Source: Burkholderia diffusa (GTDB lineage: Bacteria; Pseudomonadota; Gammaproteobacteria; Burkholderiales; Burkholderiaceae). Taken from it: a stretch of 64,000 nucleotides of DNA. Within the stretch, counting starts at the first letter, position 1, and each line of letters opens with the position of its first letter. Shown piece by piece: positions 8,815-17,161 of the stretch. The DNA lies in the NCBI RefSeq assembly GCF_902499115.1, contig NZ_CABVPN010000004.1, positions 1 through 64,000 of the forward strand. The letters are read 5' to 3'. The notes under the pieces are model-generated. The model was not told the origin of the DNA. It worked only from the letters and a program-made list of their open reading frames with translations, and searched no databases. Both the position numbers and the translations under genes were made by a program.

Positions 8815-10140
8815 TTACGCGGTGCGTGCGCCGCGCGGCAGCGCTTCGTCCGCCTTGCCGGGCGCGCCGGCATCGTCGATGCTGACGCGGCGCGAGATCA
8901 GCCACACGCACACCGACGACAACACGGCGGCGCTCGTATACTGGATCGCGAGCGGCCACCATTGCGGCGCGGTGTTTTGTGCGATCAGCGTGGCGACGAG
9001 CGGCGTGAGGCCGCCGGCGATCGCGCCGCACACTTGGTACGCGATGGAGATCGCCGTGTAGCGGATGCGCGCGATGAAGATGCCGCTGACGAAACCAGCG
9101 ACCACCGAGTAGTAGCCCGATTCCGCGAGCGTCGCGAGGCCGACGCCGACGGTGATCGACAGCGGCGTGCCCATGTGCACGAGGGGCAGCATCACGAACG
9201 GTACGATCGCGGCCCAGGCGCCGGTGATCAGCAGCACGCGGGTCGTGCCGAAGCGCTGCGCGATGAACGCGGCCGCGAGCTGCACGACGAACTGCAGCAC
9301 GGCGACGATCGTCATGCAATGCAGCACCATCGACCGGTCGAGCGACAGGAACTGCGTCGCGTAGCTGATCATGAAGATGTTGCTGAAATACACGCCGGCG
9401 ATCCCGTACACGTTCGCGCCGATCGCGAGCAGCAGCAGCGGCCAGTACTTGAGTGCCTCGCGCACCGGGTTCTGCGCGGTGTTGCCGCTCTTCCTGACTT
9501 CCTCGAACTCGGGCGACTCGGACACGCTCGCGCGGATCACGAAGCCGACCGCCAGCAGCACGGCGCTCGCGAGGAACGGCACGCGCCAGCCCCAGCTCAT
9601 CATGTCGTCCTTCGACAGCGTGCTGATCGCGCCGAACGCGAGCATCGACAGGATCAGGCCGCTCGCGCTGCCGAGCTGCGCGAACGACGCGAAGAACGTG
9701 CGCTTGCCTTCGGGTGCATGCTCGCCGGCGAGCAGCACCGCGCCGCCCCATTCGCCGCCGACCGCGATACCTTGCAGCACGCGCATCAGAACCAGCAGGA
9801 TCGGTGCGATCACGCCGGCTTGCGCATGGGTCGGCAGCAGGCCGATCGCGACCGTCGACACGGCCATCAGCATCAGCGTCGCGAGCAGCGAGCGCTTGCG
9901 GCCGAAGCGGTCTCCGAGATAGCCGAACATCACGCCGCCGAGCGGCCGCGCGAAGAAGCCGACCGCGAACGAGCCGAACGACGCGAGCAGGCTGACGAAA
10001 CGGCTTTCGCCGGGAAAGAACAGCGGCCCGAACACGATGGCGGCGGCGGTCGCGTAGCTATAGAAGTCGTACCATTCGATCGTGGTGCCGACGAACGAAG
10101 CGAGCGCAGCCCGCTTCGGTTGCTTGATGGCAGTCCCCAT
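8815..10140 (-). CDS. MFS transporter, metabolite:H+ symporter (MHS) family
   Basis: A 441-residue inner-membrane carrier. TIEWYDFYSYATAAAIVFGP and RPLGGVMFGYLGDRFGRK are MHS-family hallmarks, as in the shikimate, proline/betaine and citrate carriers. VLQGIAVGGEWGGAVLL lies in TM4. GAGGAG precedes the ATG. It is 53 bases downstream of the ureohydrolase gene on the same strand, so the two are probably one operon, and it likely imports the ureohydrolase substrate (a guanidino acid or agmatine). That substrate is inferred from context only. Confidence 0.87.
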   Translation of the reverse strand: MGTAIKQPKRAALASFVGTTIEWYDFYSYATAAAIVFGPLFFPGESRFVSLLASFGSFAVGFFARPLGGVMFGYLGDRFGRKRSLLATLMLMAVSTVAIGLLPTHAQAGVIAPILLVLMRVLQGIAVGGEWGGAVLLAGEHAPEGKRTFFASFAQLGSASGLILSMLAFGAISTLSKDDMMSWGWRVPFLASAVLLAVGFVIRASVSESPEFEEVRKSGNTAQNPVREALKYWPLLLLAIGANVYGIAGVYFSNIFMISYATQFLSLDRSMVLHCMTIVAVLQFVVQLAAAFIAQRFGTTRVLLITGAWAAIVPFVMLPLVHMGTPLSITVGVGLATLAESGYYSVVAGFVSGIFIARIRYTAISIAYQVCGAIAGGLTPLVATLIAQNTAPQWWPLAIQYTSAAVLSSVCVWLISRRVSIDDAGAPGKADEALPRGARTA

Positions 10141-10193
10141 CTGTTATGTGCTCCTCTGGAATCCTCTGATTTTGAATAGGTTGTGCGCCGGGA

Positions 10194-11150
10194 TCAGTCG
10201 CGGTACGCGACGCCGGGCAGCACGCACAGCAACTCGTAGGCGAGGTTCGCGCCGAGCAGGGCGGTGGTGCCGAATGGGTCGTAGGGCGGCGCGACTTCGA
10301 CGAGATCACAACCGACGATATTCAGCCCCTTCGCGCCGCGGATGATCTCGAGCGCCTGCGGCACCGTGAGGCCGGCGATTTCCGGCGTGCCGGTGCCCGG
10401 TGCGTAGGCCGGGTCGATGCCGTCGATGTCGAAGGTGATGTAGACGGGCGTGTCGCCGATGCGCGCGCGCACTTCTTCCATCAGCGGCGCGAGCGACTTG
10501 TTCCAGCACTCCTCGGCCTGGACCACGCGGAAGCCCTGCTCGCGGCACCAGTCGAAATCCTCGGCGGCGTAGCCGGTGCCGCGCAGGCCGATCTGCGTGA
10601 CCTTGTCGCCATGCAGCAGGCCTTCCTCGACCGCGCGGCGGAACGGCGTGCCGTGCGCGATCTTTTCGCCCATCATCGTATCGTTCACGTCGGCGTGTGC
10701 ATCGACGTGGATCAATGCAACCTTGCCGTGCTTGCGGTGGATCGCGCGCAGGATCGGCAGCGCGATCGTGTGGTCGCCGCCGAGCGTGATCGGCTTGCAG
10801 TCGTGCGCGAGAATCGCGTCGTACGCGGTCTCGATGCGCGCGATGGAATCGTGCAGGTTGTACGGGTTGATCGCGACGTCGCCGATGTCGGCGATCTGCA
10901 GCGAATCGAACGGCGCGGCGCGCGTGGCCATGTTGTAAGGGCGCAGCAGCACGGATTCCGTGCGGATCTGGCGCGGGCCGAAGCGTGCGCCGGTGCGATT
11001 GGAGGTGCCGAGGTCGAACGGCACGCCGACGAAACACGCGTCGAGGCCGGCAGCGCTCGTCACGTGCGGCAGGCGCATCATCGTCGCGATGCCGCCGCTG
11101 CGCGGCATTTCATTGCCGCCGAGCGGCTGGAAATGGGTGTGGTCGTTCAT
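10194..11150 (-). CDS. Agmatinase/guanidinobutyrase-family ureohydrolase
   Basis: A 318-residue member of the arginase superfamily, which hydrolyses a guanidino group to urea plus amine using two manganese ions. The metal motifs are present in order: GGDHT, DAHADVND and FDIDGIDPAYAPG. RTGARFGPRQIR matches agmatinase-type enzymes. The ATG at 11150 was chosen because homologues begin near NDHTHFQPL and GGAAGAG lies upstream; a longer frame adds about 85 unsupported residues. Its operon with an MHS carrier and a divergent LysR gene resembles guanidinobutyrate or guanidinopropionate units of pseudomonads, so a symbol such as speB, gbuA or gpuA cannot be chosen. Confidence 0.9.
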   Translation of the reverse strand: MNDHTHFQPLGGNEMPRSGGIATMMRLPHVTSAAGLDACFVGVPFDLGTSNRTGARFGPRQIRTESVLLRPYNMATRAAPFDSLQIADIGDVAINPYNLHDSIARIETAYDAILAHDCKPITLGGDHTIALPILRAIHRKHGKVALIHVDAHADVNDTMMGEKIAHGTPFRRAVEEGLLHGDKVTQIGLRGTGYAAEDFDWCREQGFRVVQAEECWNKSLAPLMEEVRARIGDTPVYITFDIDGIDPAYAPGTGTPEIAGLTVPQALEIIRGAKGLNIVGCDLVEVAPPYDPFGTTALLGANLAYELLCVLPGVAYRD

Positions 11151-11253
11151 GGGCTTGTCTCTTCCGATGTGGGGTTGCCGTATCATTCGACGCGGCTTGG
11201 CGCATAGTTTTACGCGTCCGGCGGGAAAGAAGAATGCGAAGATATCGACGTAA

Positions 11254-11273
11254 ACATCGATTTTCATCGATGT
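11254..11273. promoter_or_regulatory. Perfect 20-bp palindrome upstream of a LysR gene
   Basis: ACATCGAT-TTTC-ATCGATGT is a perfect inverted repeat 16 bases before the LysR start and about 100 bases upstream of the divergent ureohydrolase gene. LysR-type sites often contain T-N11-A within such dyads. A further ATATCGACGT lies just upstream. It is probably the operator for the adjacent regulator (inference). Confidence 0.55.
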
Positions 11274-11289
11274 ATGGAAGGGGAATAGC

Positions 11290-12201
11290 GTGCTGGGGAA
11301 TCTGTCGACCCTCGATCTGCGGTTGATCCGCGTGTTTCTCGCGGTCACGGACGCGGGCGGCGTGTCGGCGGCGCAGGCGATGCTGAACGTCGGCCAGTCG
11401 ACCATCAGCGCGCAACTGTCGTCGCTCGAGACGCGGCTCGGCTACCGGCTCTGCGAGCGCGGCCGCAGCGGCTTCCGGCTCACGCCGAAGGGCGAGCGGT
11501 TCCACGCGATGAGCCGCAAGCTGCTCGCCGCGCTCGACGAATTCGGGATGGCCGCGCGGCACATGGACCGCCAGCTGGTCGGTACGCTGAGTATCGGCCT
11601 GATCGGCCATACGCCGGTCAGCCAGAACGCGCGGATCGCGGAGGCGATCGCCGCGTTCCGCACACGCGACGAGGCCGTGCGCTTCTCGATCTCGGTGCGT
11701 GCGCCGGGCGATCTCGAGGAGAAACTGCTGAACGGCGAGATCCAGATCGCGGTTGGCTACTTCTGGCATCGCGTGCCGACGCTGCACTACACGCCGCTGT
11801 TCATCGAGCGGCAGGTCGCGTACTGCGGTCGCGGCCATCCGCTGTTCGAACGCGCTGGCGCGCTGACGCCGGCCGACGTCGCGGGATTCGAATGGGCCTG
11901 GCGCTCGTATCCGCTGCCGGAGGCGCAGATGTCGACGACGCCCGATCGCGTGAGCGCGACCGCAGACAACATGGAGGCGGTCGCGCTGCTGATCCTGTCA
12001 GGCCATCACCTCGGCTACCTGCCGCAGCACTTCGCGGCGCCGTATGTCGCGCAGGGGCTCCTCGCGCCGCTCAACCCGGATCGGCTGCATTACGAGGTCA
12101 CGTTCCACATGGTCGTGGCGCGCGACGGGCGCGGCGATCCGCTCGTCGAGGCGTTCCTCGAGGATCTCGAGCGCGCGCACCAGTCGCCCGACGTCGTGTG
12201 A
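11290..12201 (+). CDS. LysR-family transcriptional regulator
   Basis: A 303-residue regulator with an N-terminal helix-turn-helix (VSAAQAMLNVGQSTISAQL) and a LysR substrate-binding domain (TLSIGLIGHTPVSQ onwards). The start is GTG at 11290, preceded by AAGGGGA. It is divergent from the ureohydrolase-carrier operon, with a palindrome between, which suggests it controls that operon in response to the guanidino substrate (inference). No sign of damage. Confidence 0.88.
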   Translation: MLGNLSTLDLRLIRVFLAVTDAGGVSAAQAMLNVGQSTISAQLSSLETRLGYRLCERGRSGFRLTPKGERFHAMSRKLLAALDEFGMAARHMDRQLVGTLSIGLIGHTPVSQNARIAEAIAAFRTRDEAVRFSISVRAPGDLEEKLLNGEIQIAVGYFWHRVPTLHYTPLFIERQVAYCGRGHPLFERAGALTPADVAGFEWAWRSYPLPEAQMSTTPDRVSATADNMEAVALLILSGHHLGYLPQHFAAPYVAQGLLAPLNPDRLHYEVTFHMVVARDGRGDPLVEAFLEDLERAHQSPDVV

Positions 12202-12269
12202 GGCCGCGTGAGGTCGGACAACGCCGGCAATGTGGACGAGTGTCACGCCGGAGCGAGCCGCTGTCTGCA

Positions 12270-12734
12270 TCACGGCACCGGCAACCCCGCATCGTGTTTC
12301 ACCTCCCGCAACGACAGCGCCGATTCGATCGACGTGACGCCAGGCAGCATCCGCAGCGAGTCGCGCAGGAACGTGCCGTAGTCGTCGAGATCGCGCGCGA
12401 CCACTTGCAGCAGGTAGTCGGCCGTGCCCGCGACGTTGTGGCACGCGAGGATCCGCTCGATGCCGAGCACTTCCCGTTCGAACCGGTCGGCGACCTTGCG
12501 ATCGTGCGTCGCGAACCGAACCAGCACGAACGCGACGACGCCGAAGCCGAGCGCCTGGCGTGACAACTGCGCGCGGTAGCGCTCGATGTAGCCGTCGTTT
12601 TCGAGACGTTTCAGGCGCCGCGCGCACGGCGTTTCGGACAGGCCGACGGAATCGGCGAGACGCGCGATCGGCAGGCGGCCGTCGCGCTGCACCGCGGCGA
12701 GAATCGCGCGATCGGTTTTGTCGAGTTCGGTCAT
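12270..12734 (-). CDS. Lrp/AsnC-family transcriptional regulator
   Basis: A 154-residue regulator. LDKTDRAILAAVQRDGRLP opens the helix-turn-helix, which continues with LADSVGLSETPCARRLKRLE; a RAM (amino-acid-binding) domain follows, with NVAGTADYLLQVVARD near residue 100. The length is normal for the family. It is divergent from an amino-acid exporter of the LysE/RhtB type, a common Lrp-exporter pairing in which an amino acid induces its own export. Repeated GGATTCC-type dyads sit at its start codon, consistent with autoregulation. Confidence 0.93.
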   Translation of the reverse strand: MTELDKTDRAILAAVQRDGRLPIARLADSVGLSETPCARRLKRLENDGYIERYRAQLSRQALGFGVVAFVLVRFATHDRKVADRFEREVLGIERILACHNVAGTADYLLQVVARDLDDYGTFLRDSLRMLPGVTSIESALSLREVKHDAGLPVP

Positions 12735-12739
12735 GTTGG

Positions 12740-12779
12740 CGGAATCCTTGTCTGGATTCCGTGATTGTGGCGGATTCCG
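12740..12779. promoter_or_regulatory. Repeated CGGAATCC/CGGATTCCG operator-like motifs
   Basis: CGGAATCC (12740-12747) and GGATTCCG (12754-12761) form a perfect inverted repeat with a six-base spacer. A third copy, CGGATTCCG, lies at 12771-12779. The motifs sit between the Lrp-type gene start (12734) and the divergent exporter (12869). Multiple phased dyads are typical of Lrp/AsnC operators. Confidence 0.6.
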
Positions 12780-12868
12780 CTATGGATCGCCAATTCTGAG
12801 CCAAAGATGGCCAGTAATCCCTCTACCTTCAGCGGCAACATATCGTCATTGAAGGACGGGGGCAGACC

Positions 12869-13492
12869 ATGATTTCCACGCATTTGCTGTTGATTTATCT
12901 CGCCGCGCTGGCGGCCATCTACGCGGTGCCCGGGCCCGACATGGCGCTCGTGCTGCAGACCAGCATCGGCCGCGGCGTGCGCCCGGGCATGGCGGCGGCG
13001 GCCGGCCTTTCGCTGTCGCGCACCGCGCACGTGACGCTCTCCGCGTGCGGCGTCGCGGCGCTGATCCGCAGCGCGCCGTGGCTGTACGAGGCGATCCGTT
13101 ACGGCGGCGCGCTTTATCTCGCGTACGTCGCGATCCAGGTGTTCCGCTCCCCGGTGTTCACACTCGGCGACGGCGACGAGGCGGCCCCGGGCGAGCTGCG
13201 GCAGTCGTTCTTCAAGGGGCTGCTGACGAACTTGCTGAATCCGAAGGCGCTGCTGTTCTGCTCGGTGTTGCTACCGCAGTTCGTGCGCCCCGAGGCCGGG
13301 CCCGTCGTGTGGCAGATGTTCGAGCTCGGCGCGCTGCTGGTCGCGGCCGGCGTGTGCTTCGACCTCGCATGCGTGCTCGGCGCGTCGCGCATCGCGGCGT
13401 GGATGCGCGCGCATCCGCTCGCGCAGACGGTCCAGCGCTGGACGTTTTCCGCTGCGCTCATCGGGTTCGCGCTGCGGCTGTCGATGGATTGA
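12869..13492 (+). CDS. LysE/RhtB-family amino-acid exporter
   Basis: A 207-residue inner-membrane protein with the family N-terminus, including AIYAVPGPDMALVLQTSIGRG (the P-G-P loop after TM1). YGGALYLAYVAIQVFRSP and LLTNLLNPKALLFCSVLLPQ in the middle match RhtB/LysE proteins. Five to six hydrophobic segments are seen. It is divergent from the Lrp-type regulator, which probably controls it. The amino acid exported cannot be read from the sequence. Confidence 0.9.
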   Translation: MISTHLLLIYLAALAAIYAVPGPDMALVLQTSIGRGVRPGMAAAAGLSLSRTAHVTLSACGVAALIRSAPWLYEAIRYGGALYLAYVAIQVFRSPVFTLGDGDEAAPGELRQSFFKGLLTNLLNPKALLFCSVLLPQFVRPEAGPVVWQMFELGALLVAAGVCFDLACVLGASRIAAWMRAHPLAQTVQRWTFSAALIGFALRLSMD

Positions 13493-13497
13493 GCCGC

Positions 13498-13535
13498 ATC
13501 GTCACATCGCTGCCGCTCGGCAGCGATGTGACGAT
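13498..13535. terminator. Perfect 17-bp inverted repeat after the exporter gene
   Basis: ATCGTCACATCGCTGCC (13498-13514) is repeated as its exact inverse complement at 13519-13535 around a GCTC loop, beginning five bases after the exporter stop. No T run follows on either strand, so it may be a rho-assisted terminator, an mRNA-stabilising hairpin or a dispersed repeat. Confidence 0.6.
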
Positions 13536-13734
13536 CGACAGAGGCCGCGTGCAATGCCGGCCTTCGTGGCCATGTCCCGCCGCAGAAGGGCGTGCGCGCA
13601 AATCGTCTGACTGATCTAAACTCCCTTCAACTTCGCGCATTCGCGAACCGACTGACCGAACGGAACCGACTTCCGCCGGCCATGTCCGATTTCCTGGCTG
13701 TTCCGTGCAACGCGGTACCAAGGAGGGTCTGAAC

Positions 13735-15330
13735 ATGGCAAGGCATCTTCACGCCGACCGTGAACCCCGAATCGTCGCCGAGTCCAAGTGCCTCGGCCCG
13801 TGCGATCCGGCAGAACGCATCCACGTCACGATCATGTTGCGGCGGCAGGAAGAAGGGCAACTCGATACGTTGGTTCACCAGCTCGCCGCCGGCGACGCGC
13901 AAGCGAAACCGGTGTCGCGCGAAACCTTCGCGCAACGCTTTTCCGCCAATCCCGACGACATTCGCAAGGCCGAGGACTTCGCGCGTCACCACCAGCTGAC
14001 GGTCGATCGCGTCGATCCCGTTGAAAGCGTCGTCGTCCTGTCCGGCACGATCCAGCAGTTCGAAGCCGCGTTCAGCGTCAAGCTCGAGCGCTTCGAGCAT
14101 CAGTCGATCGGCCAGTATCGCGGCCGCTCCGGCCCGATCGCGCTGCCCGACGATCTCGGCGATGTCGTCACGGCCGTGCTCGGCCTCGACAGCCGCCCCC
14201 AGGCGCGGCCGCACTTCCGGCTGCGACCGCCGTTCAAGCCCGCACGCGGCGGCGCGGCGGGCGTCACGTTCACCCCGATCCAGCTGGCGTCGCTGTACGG
14301 CTTCCCGGCCGGCGACGGTGCCGGGCAGTGCATCGCGATCATCGAGCTCGGCGGTGGCTACCGCGCGGCCGACATCCAGCAGTATTTCCACGGGCTCGGC
14401 ATCAAGACGCCGCCGACGCTCGTCGACGTGAACGTCGGCACCGGCCGCAACACACCGACCGGCGACCCGAGCGGCCCGGACGGCGAAGTCGCGCTCGACA
14501 TCGAGATTGCCGGCGCAATCGCGCCGGCCGCGAAGATCGCCGTCTACTTCGCGCCGAACAGCGACGCGGGCTTCGTCCAGGCCGTCAACGCGGCCGTCAG
14601 CGACAGGACCAACAAACCGTCGGTGATCTCGATCAGCTGGGGCGGCCCGGAGGCGATCTGGCAGGCGCAATCCGCGCAGGCGTTCAACCGCGTGCTGCAG
14701 GCAGCGGCCGCGCAGGGCATCACGGTGTGCGCGGCATCCGGTGACAGCGGCTCGGGCGACGGGCTGCAGGACGGCGCCGATCACGTCGACTTCCCCGCAT
14801 CGAGCCCGTATGTGCTCGGCTGCGGCGGCACGCAGCTCGATGCATTGCCGGGGCAGGGCATTCGCAGCGAGGTCACGTGGAACGACGAGGCGGCCGGCGG
14901 CGGCGCGGGCGGGGGCGGTGTCAGCACGCTGTTCGACCTGCCGGCGTGGCAGCAGGGGCTGACCGTCACGCGCGCCGATGGCAGCAGCGCACCGCTCGCG
15001 AAGCGCGGCGTGCCGGACGTCGCCGGCGATGCGTCGCCGCAGACGGGCTACGAAGTGTCGATCGCGGGCACGGCCACGGTAATGGGCGGCACGAGCGCGG
15101 TCGCGCCACTGTGGGCCGCGCTGATCGCACGGATCAATGCGGCGGCGGGCGGTGCGGCCGTCGGCTGGGTCAACCCGGTGCTTTACAAGAACCCGGGTGC
15201 GCTGCGCGACATCACGCAGGGCTCGAACGGAGCGTATGCGGCCGCGCAGGGCTGGGATGCGTGCACGGGCCTCGGCAGCCCGAACGGCGCGCAGCTCGCG
15301 GCGATCCTGACGCGCAAGCCATCGAGCTGA
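13735..15330 (+). CDS. Sedolisin/kumamolisin-type acid serine peptidase (family S53)
   Basis: A 531-residue endopeptidase of the Ser-Glu-Asp carboxyl proteinases, active at low pH. Residues about 30-175 form the activation prodomain (VTIMLRRQEEGQLDTL onward). The catalytic Glu and Asp lie in DGEVALDIE (E251, D255), the oxyanion Asp in ASGDSGSGDG (D337) and the nucleophile in MGGTSAVAPL (S454). AAGGAGG precedes the ATG at 13735, which fixes the start. The N-terminus has no signal peptide, although kumamolisins are often secreted. A strong terminator follows, then a second acid-type peptidase gene. Confidence 0.93.
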   Translation: MARHLHADREPRIVAESKCLGPCDPAERIHVTIMLRRQEEGQLDTLVHQLAAGDAQAKPVSRETFAQRFSANPDDIRKAEDFARHHQLTVDRVDPVESVVVLSGTIQQFEAAFSVKLERFEHQSIGQYRGRSGPIALPDDLGDVVTAVLGLDSRPQARPHFRLRPPFKPARGGAAGVTFTPIQLASLYGFPAGDGAGQCIAIIELGGGYRAADIQQYFHGLGIKTPPTLVDVNVGTGRNTPTGDPSGPDGEVALDIEIAGAIAPAAKIAVYFAPNSDAGFVQAVNAAVSDRTNKPSVISISWGGPEAIWQAQSAQAFNRVLQAAAAQGITVCAASGDSGSGDGLQDGADHVDFPASSPYVLGCGGTQLDALPGQGIRSEVTWNDEAAGGGAGGGGVSTLFDLPAWQQGLTVTRADGSSAPLAKRGVPDVAGDASPQTGYEVSIAGTATVMGGTSAVAPLWAALIARINAAAGGAAVGWVNPVLYKNPGALRDITQGSNGAYAAAQGWDACTGLGSPNGAQLAAILTRKPSS

Positions 15331-15356
15331 CGGCTGCGGTACACGGCTTTTCGTAT

Positions 15357-15384
15357 GGCGCGGGCTTCCGGCCCGCGCCTTTTT
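15357..15384 (+). terminator. Intrinsic terminator between the two peptidase genes
   Basis: GGCGCGGGC (15357-15365), a five-base loop, GCCCGCGCC (15371-15379) and TTTTT make a strong rho-independent terminator. It ends about 20 bases before the start of the S10 peptidase gene, so the downstream gene needs read-through or a promoter overlapping this hairpin. Confidence 0.88.
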
Positions 15385-15405
15385 CTCACCTCCAGGAGCA
15401 GCACG

Positions 15406-17082
15406 ATGGGCATCGATTCCGCATCTTCCGGCGGCGTGTATCCGCTGCATCACGGCGACCACAATTCGCATGGCGTGCCGCCGACCATCAATCCGGTCGC
15501 GCTGAGCCACGGCCGCGACCAGCCGTTCTTCGATCCGGTCGCTTACGGCAATGGCCCCGACGACTCGGTCACCGACACGACCGAAGCGGCTGCGATCACG
15601 CACCACACGATCCTGATCGACGGCAAGCGCCTCGCGTACACGGCGACAGCCGGCCATCTCGTGACGGTCGATCCGAGCAGTTCGCAGCCGGCCGCGAAGA
15701 TCTTCTACGTCGCGTTCACGGCCGACGGCGCGAAGGAGGAAACGCGGCCCGTCACGTTCTTCTACAACGGCGGTCCCGGGTCGTCGTCGGTGTTCGTGCT
15801 GCTCGGCTCGTTCGCGCCGAAGCGCATCAAGACCTCGATGCCGGGGTTCACGCCGCCTGCGCCGTACCAGATGGAAGACAATCCGGACAGCATGATCGAC
15901 CACAGCGACCTGGTGTTCATCAACCCCGTCGGCACCGGCTATTCGGCGGCCGTCGCGCCGAACAAGAACCGCAACTTCTGGGGCGTCGACCAGGACGCGA
16001 ATTCGCTGAAGCAGTTCATCAAGCGCTACCTGACGAAGAACAACCGCTGGAATTCGCCGAAATACCTGTTCGGCGAGTCGTACGGCACCGCGCGCAGCTG
16101 CGTGCTCGCGTACAAGCTGCACGAGGACGGCGTCGACCTGAACGGCATCACGCTGCAGTCGTCGATCCTCGACTACCGGCAGGCCGGCAACCCGGTCGGC
16201 GCGCTGCCGACCGCAGCGGCCGACGCGTGGTATCACAAGAAGCTCGGCGTCACGCCCGCGCCGACCGATCTCGGCACGTTCGTCGAGGAAGTCGCACAGT
16301 TCGCGCGTACCGACTACCTGAGCGCACTGCGCAACGTGCCGCATGCCGATCCGGCCGCCGTGCGGAAGCTGTCGGACTACACGGGCATCGACACCGCGAC
16401 GCTGCAGACCTGGGGGCTCGACATCGCGGGCTACGACGCGCGTGGCAATTCGTTGTTCCTGACGACGCTGCTGCACGCGCAGGGGCTCGCGCTCGGTTCG
16501 TACGACGGCCGCGTGACCGGGATCTCGTCGGGCATCGCCGGCAAGATCGATCCGAACTCGGGCGGCAACGACCCGACGATGACGGCCGTGACGGGGGTCT
16601 ACACGGCGATGTGGAACAGCTACCTGAACGAGCAGTTGAAGTTCACGTCGAATTCCGCGTTCACGGACCTGAACGACCAGGCGTTCCAGAACTGGGACTT
16701 CAGCCATATCGATCCGACCGGCGCGCAGCAGGGCATCGATGCGAAGGGGAACGTGATCCTCTATACGGCCGGCGATCTCGCCGCGGTGATGGCGCTGAAC
16801 GTCGACCTGAAGGTGCTGTCGGCGAACGGCCTCTACGATTTCGTCACGCCGTTCTACCAGACCGTGATCGACCTGCAGCAGATGCCGCTCGAGGATCAGA
16901 AGGTGCGGCAGAACCTGTCCGCGCGCTTTTATCCGTCGGGGCACATGGTGTATCTCGACGGCGGTTCGCGCACCGCGCTCAAACGCGATCTCGCGACGAT
17001 GTACGACGCGACGGTCAGCGATACGGGCGCGCGGATGCGGATTCGCGCACTCCAAGCGAAGAAGACGGGCGGGCACGCGTAG
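15406..17082 (+). CDS. Serine carboxypeptidase, family S10
   Basis: A 558-residue alpha/beta-hydrolase-fold peptidase that removes C-terminal residues at acid pH. The S10 motifs are clear: FFYNGGPGSSSVFVLLGSF (oxyanion region), GESYGT with nucleophile S225, LYDFVTPF with Asp about 478, and SGHMVYLD with H513. AGGAG sits upstream of the ATG at 15406; an upstream frame would run through the terminator and was rejected. It has no signal peptide, despite a family that is mostly secreted or vacuolar. It lies directly after the sedolisin gene, suggesting the two act on the same peptides. Confidence 0.92.
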   Translation: MGIDSASSGGVYPLHHGDHNSHGVPPTINPVALSHGRDQPFFDPVAYGNGPDDSVTDTTEAAAITHHTILIDGKRLAYTATAGHLVTVDPSSSQPAAKIFYVAFTADGAKEETRPVTFFYNGGPGSSSVFVLLGSFAPKRIKTSMPGFTPPAPYQMEDNPDSMIDHSDLVFINPVGTGYSAAVAPNKNRNFWGVDQDANSLKQFIKRYLTKNNRWNSPKYLFGESYGTARSCVLAYKLHEDGVDLNGITLQSSILDYRQAGNPVGALPTAAADAWYHKKLGVTPAPTDLGTFVEEVAQFARTDYLSALRNVPHADPAAVRKLSDYTGIDTATLQTWGLDIAGYDARGNSLFLTTLLHAQGLALGSYDGRVTGISSGIAGKIDPNSGGNDPTMTAVTGVYTAMWNSYLNEQLKFTSNSAFTDLNDQAFQNWDFSHIDPTGAQQGIDAKGNVILYTAGDLAAVMALNVDLKVLSANGLYDFVTPFYQTVIDLQQMPLEDQKVRQNLSARFYPSGHMVYLDGGSRTALKRDLATMYDATVSDTGARMRIRALQAKKTGGHA

Positions 17083-17161
17083 CGTTGCCCGTCGTGCATG
17101 TGCCGCGCGTAACCGCCAGGTTCCGCGCGGCGCGGCATGGTGTTGCGGCGACGGCGCCGGC

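Noticed and set aside
6314..9751. An open frame of 1145 codons on the minus strand across metE
   Set aside because: It is arginine-rich, has no family motif, and lies antisense to the certain metE gene; long antisense frames are common at this GC content.
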